Shown: positions 1-5,887 of the stretch, one piece after another | Layout: each line of letters starts with the position of its first letter | How positions within the stretch are numbered: the stretch's first letter is position 1 | Origin: Bacteroidales bacterium UBA1725 | GTDB taxonomy: Bacteria; Bacteroidota; Bacteroidia; Bacteroidales; UBA932 | Assembly: GCA_002315815.1 (NCBI GenBank) | Contig: DCIN01000013.1 | Location: 18,261-25,091 of the forward strand | Reading direction: 5' to 3' | Length of the DNA: 6,831 bases | Position numbers and translations under genes: made by a program | Notes under the pieces: generated by a model | The model's input: the letters and a program-made list of their open reading frames with translations, nothing else | What the model was told of the DNA's origin: nothing | Database searches by the model: none

Positions 1-575
1 GTCATCAACTCCTGAATAATATAATCATGCTCACCGCTGAACCAGTCTGCTTTAGCCTGCTCCATAGAATGCACCTTGTGAGCGCCCACACTGCCGCTTC
101 CACAAATAGGCTTCATAAAAACCGGGAAACTAATCTCGCCAGCATCAACAGCCTTTTCAAACTCAGACCAATTATGAAAAGTCAAGGGTGTAGGAATCCC
201 GTGAGCCTTACAATACTTGAACATCTCAAATTTGTCAAAGCAACAACGGGCTGTAACATCATCAGCAGGGCACAAAGGCAAGACGCCCGCCTCAATCAAA
301 CGGTCACGATTACGCGAAAGCACCTCAATCTCAGCGTCAATCACAGTCGTAATCGCCTTCACATTGTTCTCCTTGCAAATCTTGATAATAGTATCCATAT
401 AGTCAGGAGCATCTATTCTTGGCACGACATACTCCTTTGTAGCAAAGGCCAATGCCGGTGCTGTTGATTTGTTGTCAGTGGCTACAATGGTGCACTTGTC
501 ACCAATAGATTCCTGTACATTACGAAGCAGCCTACCTCTACGGCCACAACTGCAGAACAAAATACTCGGTTTCAT
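1..575 (-). CDS. ATP-grasp ligase, carbamoyl-phosphate-synthase-like, N-terminal part (runs off left edge)
   Basis: An open frame starts at ATG 575 and stays open to the window edge, giving 191 residues without the C-terminus. The N-terminus (MKPSILFCSCGRRGRL) fits the Rossmann-like pre-ATP-grasp domain of CarB/PylC-type proteins. Residues 78-94 (TVIDAEIEVLSRNRDRL) match the family's D-x-E-x-x-x-L segment. Residues 114-130 (DKFEMFKYCKAHGIPTP) are the usual 'DK...GIPTP' entry to the ATP-grasp fold, and 150-167 (FPVFMKPICGSGSVGAHK) hold the ATP-binding lysine K155 and the glycine-rich loop. Family members join a carboxylate to an amine or other nucleophile using ATP. In Bacteroidales such genes recur in capsule loci, where they plausibly decorate a sugar; the substrate is not known here. 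It is the last visible gene of the leftward polysaccharide module. Its start overlaps the end of a degenerate reading frame (538-750). No promoter match was seen upstream, so read-through from the aminotransferase is likely. Confidence 0.88.
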   Translation of the reverse strand, partial: MKPSILFCSCGRRGRLLRNVQESIGDKCTIVATDNKSTAPALAFATKEYVVPRIDAPDYMDTIIKICKENNVKAITTVIDAEIEVLSRNRDRLIEAGVLPLCPADDVTARCCFDKFEMFKYCKAHGIPTPLTFHNWSEFEKAVDAGEISFPVFMKPICGSGSVGAHKVHSMEQAKADWFSGEHDYIIQELM

Positions 576-750
576 TGCTTATGATATTTATTTCTTTCTT
601 ATTCTTCATTATGTATTCCCTTGCTGTCCACTTCTCTCTAATCAATTCATACCCATTCTCTGTTTTCAGATAGACCTTAATTCCGCACAGTACGCGGCTT
701 AAAAATTTGAAAGGACCTGATAAAGAAAGCCTTACCAGACCTTGATAATG
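538..750 (-). pseudogene. Degenerate 3' remnant of an unidentified gene between aminotransferase and ATP-grasp genes
   Basis: Between the aminotransferase stop (854) and the ATP-grasp start (575) one minus-strand frame is open for 70 codons, from just after a TGA at 751-753 to a TAG at 538-540. It reads GLVRLSLSGPFKFLSRVLCG, then IKVYLKTENGYELIREKWTA, then REYIMKNKKEINIISNE. The balanced charge and lack of low-complexity sequence look like real protein, reminiscent of the C-terminal helices of a glycosyltransferase, but I cannot name the family. There is no good start codon before M at 609, and just upstream a different frame (MSVIAYFIRITNLGEKSD..., from about 806) ends at a stop near 737. 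A frameshifted or truncated gene explains this best. The last residues overlap the ATP-grasp start by 38 bases. Chance open frame remains possible. Confidence 0.35.
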
Positions 751-803
751 TCAGATTTTTCACCTAAATTAGTGATGCGAATAAAATAAGCGATTACTGA
801 CAT
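748..803. repeat. 7-base inverted repeat flanking the frame break
   Basis: ATGTCAG at 748-754 is repeated in inverted form as CTGACAT at 797-803, with 42 bases between. An inner imperfect pair (AGTGAT 771-776 with ATTACT 793-798, one G-T) overlaps the right arm. It sits at the point where the upstream and downstream remnant frames disagree. It could be a scar or chance; the arms are short and no T-run follows, so a terminator is not indicated. Confidence 0.2.
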
Positions 804-853
804 GGCACATAAAATCTATCTCTCGTCAGGATTTGTCCTTCAACCAAGCACCT

Positions 854-2134
854 CTATCGCATTGCTTCCTTAATACAATCCACAATGTATCTCACATCGT
901 CGTCAGACACATATGGTCCTGCCGGGAGACAGAATCCGATCTTGAAAAGACCTTCCTCTACTCCATCAGTATATGCGGCACAACCATCATACACCGGCTG
1001 CTTGTGCATTGGTTTCCATACAGGACGACACTCGACCTTCTTGCCGAGCATAAATACACGAAGTGCCTCTACATTCTCGTTTGGCTGGCAATCAGTTGTT
1101 GCAGTTTCTACAGTATGCATAACGCCGGCAGCACCTCCGACAGCCGTCTTGACTACTTCCTTATATGCATTCTCTTGCCCCTGAATATGGACATCGGGAT
1201 CAAGAGTAGCAGCGCAAAGCCAAAAATTAGCATCATAGCGAGAATCTGTCGGCTGCTTGTGGATATGGATACCAGTAAGCTCAGCAAGAAGTTTCTCATA
1301 AAGAGCCTGCACGTGCTTATGATGTGCAATATGATCATCAAGCACTGTCATCTGACCACGACCGATACCAGCACAGACATTGGACATTCTGTAATTGTAT
1401 CCGATAGCTGTATGCTGATAGTATGGATATGAATCTCGAGCCTGAGTAGCATACCACAGTATCTCGTCAGCATCTTCAGCATTCCGGCAGATAAGAGCTC
1501 CACCACCTGAAGTGGTAATCATCTTATTGCCGTTAAACGAGAGTACACCATACTTTCCGAATGTTCCAAGTATCCGGCCGTTGAAACGTGAGCCCATTCC
1601 CTCTGCAGCATCCTCTACTACTGGAATACCATACTTGTCAGCAATCGCCATAATCTCATCAATCTTGTACGGCATACCATATAGAGCAACAGGAACAATT
1701 GCCTTTGGATACTTTCCCGTCTTCTCTTTACGGTCAAGAATTGCCTTCTCAAGAAGCACAGGGTCCATATTCCAAGTTTCAATTTCAGAACCGATGAATA
1801 CTGGTTTTGCTCCAAGGTATGTGACAGGATGTGAAGACGCGCAGAATGTGAAACTCTGAACGCAGACTTCGTCTCCAGGGCCGACACCACAAGCAAGAAG
1901 TGCGAGATGAACTGCGGCCGTTCCAGACGACAGGCAAACTACCTTACGGTCCAGTGGTTCAGAACCATCATTCTTACTGTTCACAAAATCAGCGAGATTT
2001 TGCTCAAATGCGTTTACATTCGGACCCATAGGAACTACCCAGTTGGTATCAAATGCCTCCTGGACATATTTTTCCTCCATCTTGTTCTCGCTCATATGAG
2101 CAAGGCAGAGGTATATTGTATTTCTTTCTTCCAT
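854..2134 (-). CDS. DegT/DnrJ/EryC1 family PLP-dependent sugar aminotransferase (PglE-like)
   Basis: The 426-residue protein is full length for nucleotide-sugar aminotransferases, which put an amino group on C4 (or C3) of a UDP-4-keto-6-deoxy sugar using glutamate and pyridoxal phosphate in the cytoplasm. Visible features: the N-terminal start IYLCLAHMSENKMEEKYVQE followed by FDTNWVVPMGPNV (28-40); LSSGTAAVHLAL (68-79) for the phosphate site; VEDAAEGMGSRF (173-184), with D175 expected to contact the PLP ring nitrogen; SFNGNKMITTSGGGAL (199-214), with K204 as the PLP-binding lysine; GYNYRMSNVCAGIGRGQ (245-261); and CRPVWKPMH near 369-377. The ATG at 2134 gives the natural family N-terminus. 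It lies 32 bases after the acetyltransferase and is presumably co-transcribed with it. Together with PglC- and PglD-like neighbours it points to a 2,4-diamino-2,4,6-trideoxyhexose. The exact sugar configuration cannot be read from sequence; WcfR-type AATGal synthesis is the main alternative. Confidence 0.93.
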   Translation of the reverse strand: MEERNTIYLCLAHMSENKMEEKYVQEAFDTNWVVPMGPNVNAFEQNLADFVNSKNDGSEPLDRKVVCLSSGTAAVHLALLACGVGPGDEVCVQSFTFCASSHPVTYLGAKPVFIGSEIETWNMDPVLLEKAILDRKEKTGKYPKAIVPVALYGMPYKIDEIMAIADKYGIPVVEDAAEGMGSRFNGRILGTFGKYGVLSFNGNKMITTSGGGALICRNAEDADEILWYATQARDSYPYYQHTAIGYNYRMSNVCAGIGRGQMTVLDDHIAHHKHVQALYEKLLAELTGIHIHKQPTDSRYDANFWLCAATLDPDVHIQGQENAYKEVVKTAVGGAAGVMHTVETATTDCQPNENVEALRVFMLGKKVECRPVWKPMHKQPVYDGCAAYTDGVEEGLFKIGFCLPAGPYVSDDDVRYIVDCIKEAMR

Positions 2135-2150
2135 TGAAACTAATTATTGC

Positions 2151-2170
2151 ATTTTTTGAGATTTACTTAA
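2151..2170 (-). repeat. 20-base post-stop motif, copy 1 (identical to 6741-6760)
   Basis: Read on the minus strand, the end of the acetyltransferase gene is TTAAGTAAATCTCAAAAAAT, covering its TAA stop and the next bases. Exactly the same 20 bases occur on the plus strand at 6741-6760 around the stop of the CPBP protease gene. In both places the motif has the same orientation relative to the gene, but its phase relative to the stop differs, so shared coding sequence does not explain it. Confidence 0.6.
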
Positions 2171-2754
2171 TGTCTTATCTTACAAGGATTTCCAAATGCG
2201 GTGATATGGTCTTCTGGAATATCCTCTACTACTACGCTTCCTGCGCCAATCATATTCCAAGCACCAAGATTAAGATACTGGCAGACACTTGAGCCGATAC
2301 CAATCCAAGAACCTTCTCCCACGCGTACACCACCAGACAGATGGACTCCCGGAGCAATATGGCAATAGTCATCTATCACACAGTCATGATCAACAGTTGC
2401 CCCAGTATTAATGATACAATGCTTCCCAATTACCACATCCGCATTCACTACAACTCCAGCCATAATAACCGTGCCTTCTCCAATCTTAGCAGAAGGAGAG
2501 ATAACAGATGAAGGATGAATAGCCGTACCGAAGTCACAATGTAATTGTTCCACAATCTTTTTTCGAATACTATTATCTCCAATAGCGACAATCACAGGCG
2601 ATAATCCATCGGCATTATGTAGAACAGGGTACCCTGCTAGCGTCTCGACAGCAGTATTATCATCGATAAAGGCTTTCACCTTCACCCCCGAAGCGTAAAG
2701 CGAGTCCATAATCACTTTTCCGTGTCCACTCGCACCATACAAATATATATCCAT
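2167..2754 (-). CDS. PglD-like sugar N-acetyltransferase (left-handed beta-helix)
   Basis: The 195-residue protein has the two parts of PglD/NeuD-type acetyltransferases. The N-terminal Rossmann-like domain binds the UDP-sugar: LYGASGHGKVI at 5-15, and FIDDN at 29-33 with the acidic pair D31/D32. The C-terminal hexapeptide-repeat domain runs from about 80 (HPSSVISPSAKIGEGTVI) to 177, ending ITAFGNPCKIRH. H123 in GATVDHDCVID and H132 in YCHIAPGVH line up with the catalytic histidines described for Campylobacter jejuni PglD (H125 and H134). The expected reaction is acetyl transfer from acetyl-CoA to the free 4-amino group of a UDP-amino sugar in the cytoplasm, directly after the aminotransferase encoded next in the operon. 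The start ATG at 2754 lies only 8 bases after the phosphoglycosyl transferase stop. A different acyl donor, or action on C3, cannot be ruled out. Confidence 0.92.
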   Translation of the reverse strand: MDIYLYGASGHGKVIMDSLYASGVKVKAFIDDNTAVETLAGYPVLHNADGLSPVIVAIGDNSIRKKIVEQLHCDFGTAIHPSSVISPSAKIGEGTVIMAGVVVNADVVIGKHCIINTGATVDHDCVIDDYCHIAPGVHLSGGVRVGEGSWIGIGSSVCQYLNLGAWNMIGAGSVVVEDIPEDHITAFGNPCKIRH

Positions 2755-2762
2755 ATTATCCG

Positions 2763-3398
2763 TTAGTTCGTTCCGTTGAAATAATCCATCGTTGCTGCCA
2801 TTCCTTTGGTCGTATTGATATCGGAACGCATCAACACTTTTTTAATTGTAGTAAAGAAAATCTTCGCGTCCAGAGATAAGCCGATATTGTCTACATAATA
2901 GATATCATACTCTAATTTTTGAGTCCAGGAAATGTTGTTTCTTCCATTTACCTGAGCCCATCCGCTCATCCCTGGAGTCACCTCGTGACGCCTGTGCTGT
3001 TCTTTGCTGTATAAAGGGAGATATTGAACCAGTAAAGGCCGAGGTCCGATAAACGCCATCTCTCCTCTCAATATGTTTATCAACTGAGGCAATTCATCAA
3101 TTGATGTTGAACGAATGAATTTACCAATCTTCGTGAGACGATCGGCATCCGGAAGAAGATTGCCTTCGCTATCCTTCTCATCGGTCATCGTTTTAAACTT
3201 CAGCGCTTTAAAGATGATCTCATTTTTCCCCGGTCTATCCTGAGTAAAAAAAACACCAGCCCCTTTATTCGCAAAATGCAGCAAGATGACGGTTGCGATG
3301 AAAACGGGAGATAAGAGAATCAAGGCAAGTAGAGCACCAATAAAACCAACAGGCCTCTTGAAACAATGAATGTATATTCTTTGATATGTAGTCATCAT
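2763..3398 (-). CDS. PglC/WcaJ-type monotopic phosphoglycosyl transferase (initiating sugar transferase)
   Basis: The 211-residue protein is about the size of the small PglC-type enzymes rather than the long WbaP/WcaJ forms. A single hydrophobic segment (about 16-42) contains the Ser-Pro kink (S30-P31) of a re-entrant membrane helix. Downstream are TQDRPG (52-57), FKALKFKTM (63-71), the catalytic Asp-Glu pair D101-E102 in SIDELPQLINILRGEM, the FIGPRPL motif (117-123) and TPGMSGWAQVNGRN (141-154). Family members move a sugar 1-phosphate from UDP-sugar to undecaprenyl phosphate at the inner face of the membrane, the first committed step of capsule, O-antigen or glycan repeat assembly. The sugar is inferred from the two genes behind it, an N-acetylated diamino-trideoxyhexose. 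MMTTYQ at 3398 is the start; a second ATG at 3395 is equally possible. It is the first intact gene of the leftward module, and no -7 match lies directly upstream. Confidence 0.94.
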   Translation of the reverse strand: MMTTYQRIYIHCFKRPVGFIGALLALILLSPVFIATVILLHFANKGAGVFFTQDRPGKNEIIFKALKFKTMTDEKDSEGNLLPDADRLTKIGKFIRSTSIDELPQLINILRGEMAFIGPRPLLVQYLPLYSKEQHRRHEVTPGMSGWAQVNGRNNISWTQKLEYDIYYVDNIGLSLDAKIFFTTIKKVLMRSDINTTKGMAATMDYFNGTN

Positions 3399-3437
3399 TT
3401 ATGTTTTCTGAATCTACGATTTTTGCAACAAATACCT

Positions 3438-3548
3438 TTATTCGTTCGACTTGCCGTTGTCGTCAGGAAGAGTTCCTGAGGGCTTGCGCTTGCCAAAAGG
3501 ACGTCGTGTTGTGGACTGACGTTTGATGCCGGGGTTGTGCAGCGTATT
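3438..3548 (-). pseudogene. Orphan basic C-terminal tail of an unknown protein
   Basis: In a minus-strand frame different from the fragment just upstream, 36 codons read NTLHNPGIKRQSTTRRPFGK and then RKPSGTLPDDNGKSNE before a TAA at 3438-3440. The run of K/R residues followed by an acidic, polar end looks like the disordered tail of a real protein. It ends 39 bases before the phosphoglycosyl transferase start, as an upstream operon gene would. No start codon or domain is visible. I read it as the 3' scrap of a deleted gene, but it could be an unused frame. Confidence 0.3.
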
Positions 3549-3678
3549 CCTTCCGGGAGATGGCTTTAACGGCGAGGGCTCCAGAAAAGGAGTTGTATAT
3601 GCATATTTCATCCCATTCTGACACGGTAGTGTTAAAGCGGGAGAAATACAGTTTGAAAGAAGACCTGTCGTTTGCCAT
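3463..3678 (-). pseudogene. 5' fragment resembling a radical-SAM peptide maturase (N-terminal segment only)
   Basis: From ATG 3678 the minus strand encodes MANDRSSFKLYFSRFNTTVS, then EWDEICIYNSFSGALAVKAI, then SRKEYAA (47 residues, to 3538). The frame runs 24 codons further with an unconvincing composition (QPRHQTSVHNTTSFWQAQ...) to a TGA at 3463. The pattern 'S-x-F-N ... YNS-x-SGAL ... K-E-Y' is typical of the extreme N-terminus of SPASM-type radical-SAM peptide maturases and their pseudo-rSAM relatives in Bacteroidetes and Firmicutes. Those proteins are hundreds of residues long, and no CxxxCxxC cluster motif follows here, so this is a decapitated leftover. An in-frame TTG at 3702 would overlap the predicted -7 element and is not favoured. 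The family assignment rests on one short motif and my recall of the family. Confidence 0.45.
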
Positions 3679-3699
3679 CAAAAACGTTGGTTGGATTGA

Positions 3700-3707
3700 C
3701 AAAGATA
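3700..3707 (-). promoter_or_regulatory. Bacteroides-type -7 element TATCTTTG
   Basis: Minus-strand TATCTTTG matches the Bacteroides -7 consensus TAnnTTTG and lies 21 bases before the ATG at 3678. No clear -33 TTTG is seen at the expected 19-20 base spacing. It is placed to start transcription into the radical-SAM-like fragment and possibly on into the polysaccharide genes, since no terminator was seen between 3678 and 3398. Confidence 0.4.
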
Positions 3708-3756
3708 TAAATAATCCTTACACCCGCGGAACTCGATAGCTCTCTTCCTTTACTTT

Positions 3757-3810
3757 ATAATAAAAGGCCGAGAAAACCCAGAGGTCTTAGCCTCTGCGGA
3801 TAAATCGGCC
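3757..3810 (-). terminator. Terminator-like nested stem-loop with T-rich tail downstream of the LTA-synthase-family gene
   Basis: On the minus strand GGCCGA (3810-3805) pairs with TCGGCC (3771-3766), enclosing a second perfect 6-bp stem, CAGAGG (3796-3791) with CCTCTG (3784-3779), extendable by one G-T pair around a 4-base loop. The outer stem is followed at once by TTTTATTAT (3765-3757). That is the layout of an intrinsic terminator, about 90 bases after the stop codon at 3902. The nested stems are more elaborate than usual and may instead be the end of a mobile element (see findings). Confidence 0.55.
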
Positions 3811-3829
3811 AGCTGTCCCAAACAGCTGG
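3809..3829. repeat. Perfect 8-bp hairpin CCAGCTGT/ACAGCTGG
   Basis: CCAGCTGT (3809-3816) and ACAGCTGG (3822-3829) form a perfect 8-bp stem with a 5-base loop. Its first two bases are shared with the outer stem of the neighbouring terminator-like structure, so the two could be mutually exclusive folds. It lies 18 bases past the small transposase-like open stretch on the minus strand. Confidence 0.6.
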
Positions 3830-3847
3830 AGTAATAATTCTTTGCGG

Positions 3848-3901
3848 TTACCCCCGGTTCTCAATATACTTGCGTACTGTTTCGGGAGATGCTTCATAAC
3901 A
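3848..3901 (-). pseudogene. Possible C-terminal scrap of an IS200/IS605-type TnpA transposase
   Basis: Directly after the TGA of the LTA-synthase-family gene, and in the same frame, 17 codons read CYEASPETVRKYIENRG before a TAA. 'SxETVxxYIENQ' is typical of the C-terminal helix of Y1 transposases of the IS200/IS605 family, which carries the catalytic tyrosine of the YxxxQ motif; here the Q position is R. The stretch is followed by hairpins, as the right ends of these elements are. The match is short and from memory, so a chance similarity is quite possible. Confidence 0.3.
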
Positions 3902-5842
3902 TCAGTACTGGTCGAAGGTGTTTTCTGTGATTCTTTCCAGGTATTGCTGGATTATTGACTTGAGTTGCGGCAACATTCCCTCGATTACCTCCGGATGCTC
4001 GGCTGCAAGGTCATTCTCCTGCATAAAGTCGTTCTTGAAATCATACAGCCCTATCACTTTGTCGCCGTTGTAAAGCAGGGACCACTCACCTTTGATGAAA
4101 TTGTATATTCCGCTGGTGTAGTTAAGCGCGAAACGGTCTTCCAAGCCGGTCTCGAGGAGATTGTTGCCGAAAGCCAGGAAAGGTTCGTCATATCCCAGAT
4201 ATCCGAGGACTGTAGGAGTGATGTCTGTCTGTTGTGCCAGTCCTTCATCCAGATGGTTCAAGTCACCTGCCGGGGAATAGAAGAAGACAGGAATGGCATA
4301 ACTGCCTGTAATGCTCGTGTATTCCTTGTGGGAGAAAGGACCGGAATGATCGGCAGTAAACACGAATAGGGTGTTCTTGAACCATTCGCGGTCGGAATAT
4401 TTCTCCATAAACTGACGTATTGAGTCATCAACGTACCTGACGCATTTGCTTATCGGGAATTCTCCATCCGGATAATTGTCGGCCAACTCGTCCGGGACAC
4501 GGAACGGGTGGTGCGAAGTGGCTGTGAATATGGTCGCAAGAAAAGGTTTGTCCCATCTGGAAATCTCCTCGCCCATATAGTCTATGAATTTGCCGTCCCA
4601 TATTGACCAGGTGCCGTCAAAATCGTTCTGATCGGGATAGTTCTCGAGGGCATATCTGTAATCGAATCCTACCGTTTTGGCAAAGGAGGTGAGTCCCATA
4701 GATCCGGCTGGGGCGCCGTGGAAGAAGGCAGTATGGTAGCCTTTCTTTCCAAGATATGTGGCAAGGCTGGGGATATTGTTGGAAACATATTCCGTCGAAC
4801 TGATGGATTCAATCATAGGAATCAGGCCGCACATCGTTGAGGGGATGGCATCGATGCTGATGTTGCCGTTTGCGAAAGAATAGCGGAAGCGTAGGGATTC
4901 CTGCATCAGTGAATCCAGATAGGGCATATATCCCTGATGAGGGGCGCCAAGCAGGGATGATACATATCCGCTGTAGCAGCTGCCGAAACTCTCAAGTATG
5001 AAGACTACCACATTTTTCTGCCTGAAGGATGCCTTGGGGTTGAAGTGAACAGGGTTGAACATCTCCGTCATAGTGCTCCTCTGCTCGGCGGTGCTGAAAT
5101 AGTCCGGCACTTCGAAATCGTCATTGCCAACAGTTCTGAACATACAGAAGGTGGTGTTCAGGATAATACCGCATTCGGACGGCTCCTCCACATATTCGGT
5201 GGCGTTCATAAGCATAAGGGGTCTCTCCTCATAATTGTAGCTTCCGCGTATGCCGCCGAGAGCCAGCACGCAGCCTGCGATGAGCGTCAGGGTATGCAGC
5301 AGATAATCAGTCAGTCCGTAATTTCGGCGTGTCAGGGGTGGGTTGGGCTCCATATAGAGTTTGACGAGCCCGAAAGTCAGCAATGCGGCCAGAATGACAA
5401 GATACCAGTGCGATACCAATTCGATGACGAATATCTTGAAAAGGTTGCTTTCTGCCTGGAATTCCGTGAAAAAGGAAATTGTCGTGCGTTTTTCTGTGTA
5501 CTGGAAAAAGACCGAGTCGGCGAAGTTCACGACAATCCATATAGAATTGACTGTGATGAACAGCCACTTGAGCACCTTCTGATATGATTGTCCGGCCCTG
5601 AATCCGAAGGGGACAAGGGCGAGGAGGATGTAGGGCAGATTGCTGTATACTATTCCGCAGAGGTCGAATCTGAGGGAATGGAATTCGAGAGCGAAGAAGC
5701 GCTGGAGCGTCACTTTTGTAAGAAGCTCGCCGTTAAGCAGTACGAAAACCAGCCTGCATACAAAATATGCAAACACCACAAGCGCTATGTTGCCCAGTGT
5801 AGCCAGGAGCGGATAATAAAACTTGTTCTTTAATGCTTTCAT
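3902..5842 (-). CDS. LTA synthase family protein: membrane-anchored sulfatase/alkaline-phosphatase-fold enzyme
   Basis: The chosen ATG at 5842 gives 646 residues (MKALKNKFYYPLLATLG...); an in-frame ATG at 5854 is a close alternative, and a TTG at 5869 falls at the predicted transcription start and is rejected. The N-terminal third has about five membrane helices (near 10-37, 67-81, 92-113, 138-161, 180-197). The rest is a periplasmic sulfatase-like domain: NVVVFILESFG with metal ligand E284; NGNISIDAIPS with S329 at the nucleophile position that is T300 in Staphylococcus aureus LtaS; TSHHPF (442-447); and FTADHSGP with D498-H499. Relatives transfer phosphoglycerol or phosphoethanolamine to lipid-linked glycans, or hydrolyse phosphodiesters; the substrate here is unknown. 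The gene is followed by hairpins and diverges from the CPBP gene. No sign of truncation: about 650 residues is the usual length, and the catalytic domain is followed by a charged C-terminal helix. Confidence 0.92.
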   Translation of the reverse strand: MKALKNKFYYPLLATLGNIALVVFAYFVCRLVFVLLNGELLTKVTLQRFFALEFHSLRFDLCGIVYSNLPYILLALVPFGFRAGQSYQKVLKWLFITVNSIWIVVNFADSVFFQYTEKRTTISFFTEFQAESNLFKIFVIELVSHWYLVILAALLTFGLVKLYMEPNPPLTRRNYGLTDYLLHTLTLIAGCVLALGGIRGSYNYEERPLMLMNATEYVEEPSECGIILNTTFCMFRTVGNDDFEVPDYFSTAEQRSTMTEMFNPVHFNPKASFRQKNVVVFILESFGSCYSGYVSSLLGAPHQGYMPYLDSLMQESLRFRYSFANGNISIDAIPSTMCGLIPMIESISSTEYVSNNIPSLATYLGKKGYHTAFFHGAPAGSMGLTSFAKTVGFDYRYALENYPDQNDFDGTWSIWDGKFIDYMGEEISRWDKPFLATIFTATSHHPFRVPDELADNYPDGEFPISKCVRYVDDSIRQFMEKYSDREWFKNTLFVFTADHSGPFSHKEYTSITGSYAIPVFFYSPAGDLNHLDEGLAQQTDITPTVLGYLGYDEPFLAFGNNLLETGLEDRFALNYTSGIYNFIKGEWSLLYNGDKVIGLYDFKNDFMQENDLAAEHPEVIEGMLPQLKSIIQQYLERITENTFDQY

Positions 5843-5874
5843 CGTAATAAACATAAAGTGAATCTCCAAAAATA

Positions 5875-5882
5875 CAAATATA
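5875..5882 (-). promoter_or_regulatory. Bacteroides-type -7 element TATATTTG for the LTA-synthase-family gene
   Basis: Minus-strand TATATTTG is an exact TAnnTTTG match ending 20 bases before ATG 5854 and 32 bases before ATG 5842. It implies a short AT-rich leader and argues against the TTG at 5869 as start. No clear -33 TTTG is seen. Confidence 0.5.
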
Positions 5883-5887
5883 AAAGT

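Noticed and set aside
27..702. Plus-strand open frames at the left edge
   Set aside because: The minus strand there encodes the ATP-grasp protein with intact motifs; the plus-strand translations have no recognisable features.
833..1432. Plus-strand open frame of 199 codons opposite the aminotransferase
   Set aside because: It is antisense to a clearly recognised, motif-complete aminotransferase and its own translation shows no domain.
3463..3702. UpxY/UpxZ-type capsule antitermination gene before the sugar transferase
   Set aside because: The short frame lacks any NusG-like N-terminus or KOW-type sequence and fits a radical-SAM N-terminal segment better.
3757..3829. Riboswitch or RNA-gene reading of the hairpin cluster
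   Set aside because: No known riboswitch core was recognised, and the T-rich run after the outer stem is explained more simply by a terminator or an element end.
5045..5833. Two long plus-strand frames opposite the 5' half of the LTA-synthase-family gene
   Set aside because: They are mirror images of the membrane-segment coding sequence, rich in charged residues as expected for antisense of hydrophobic codons, and no family is recognisable.
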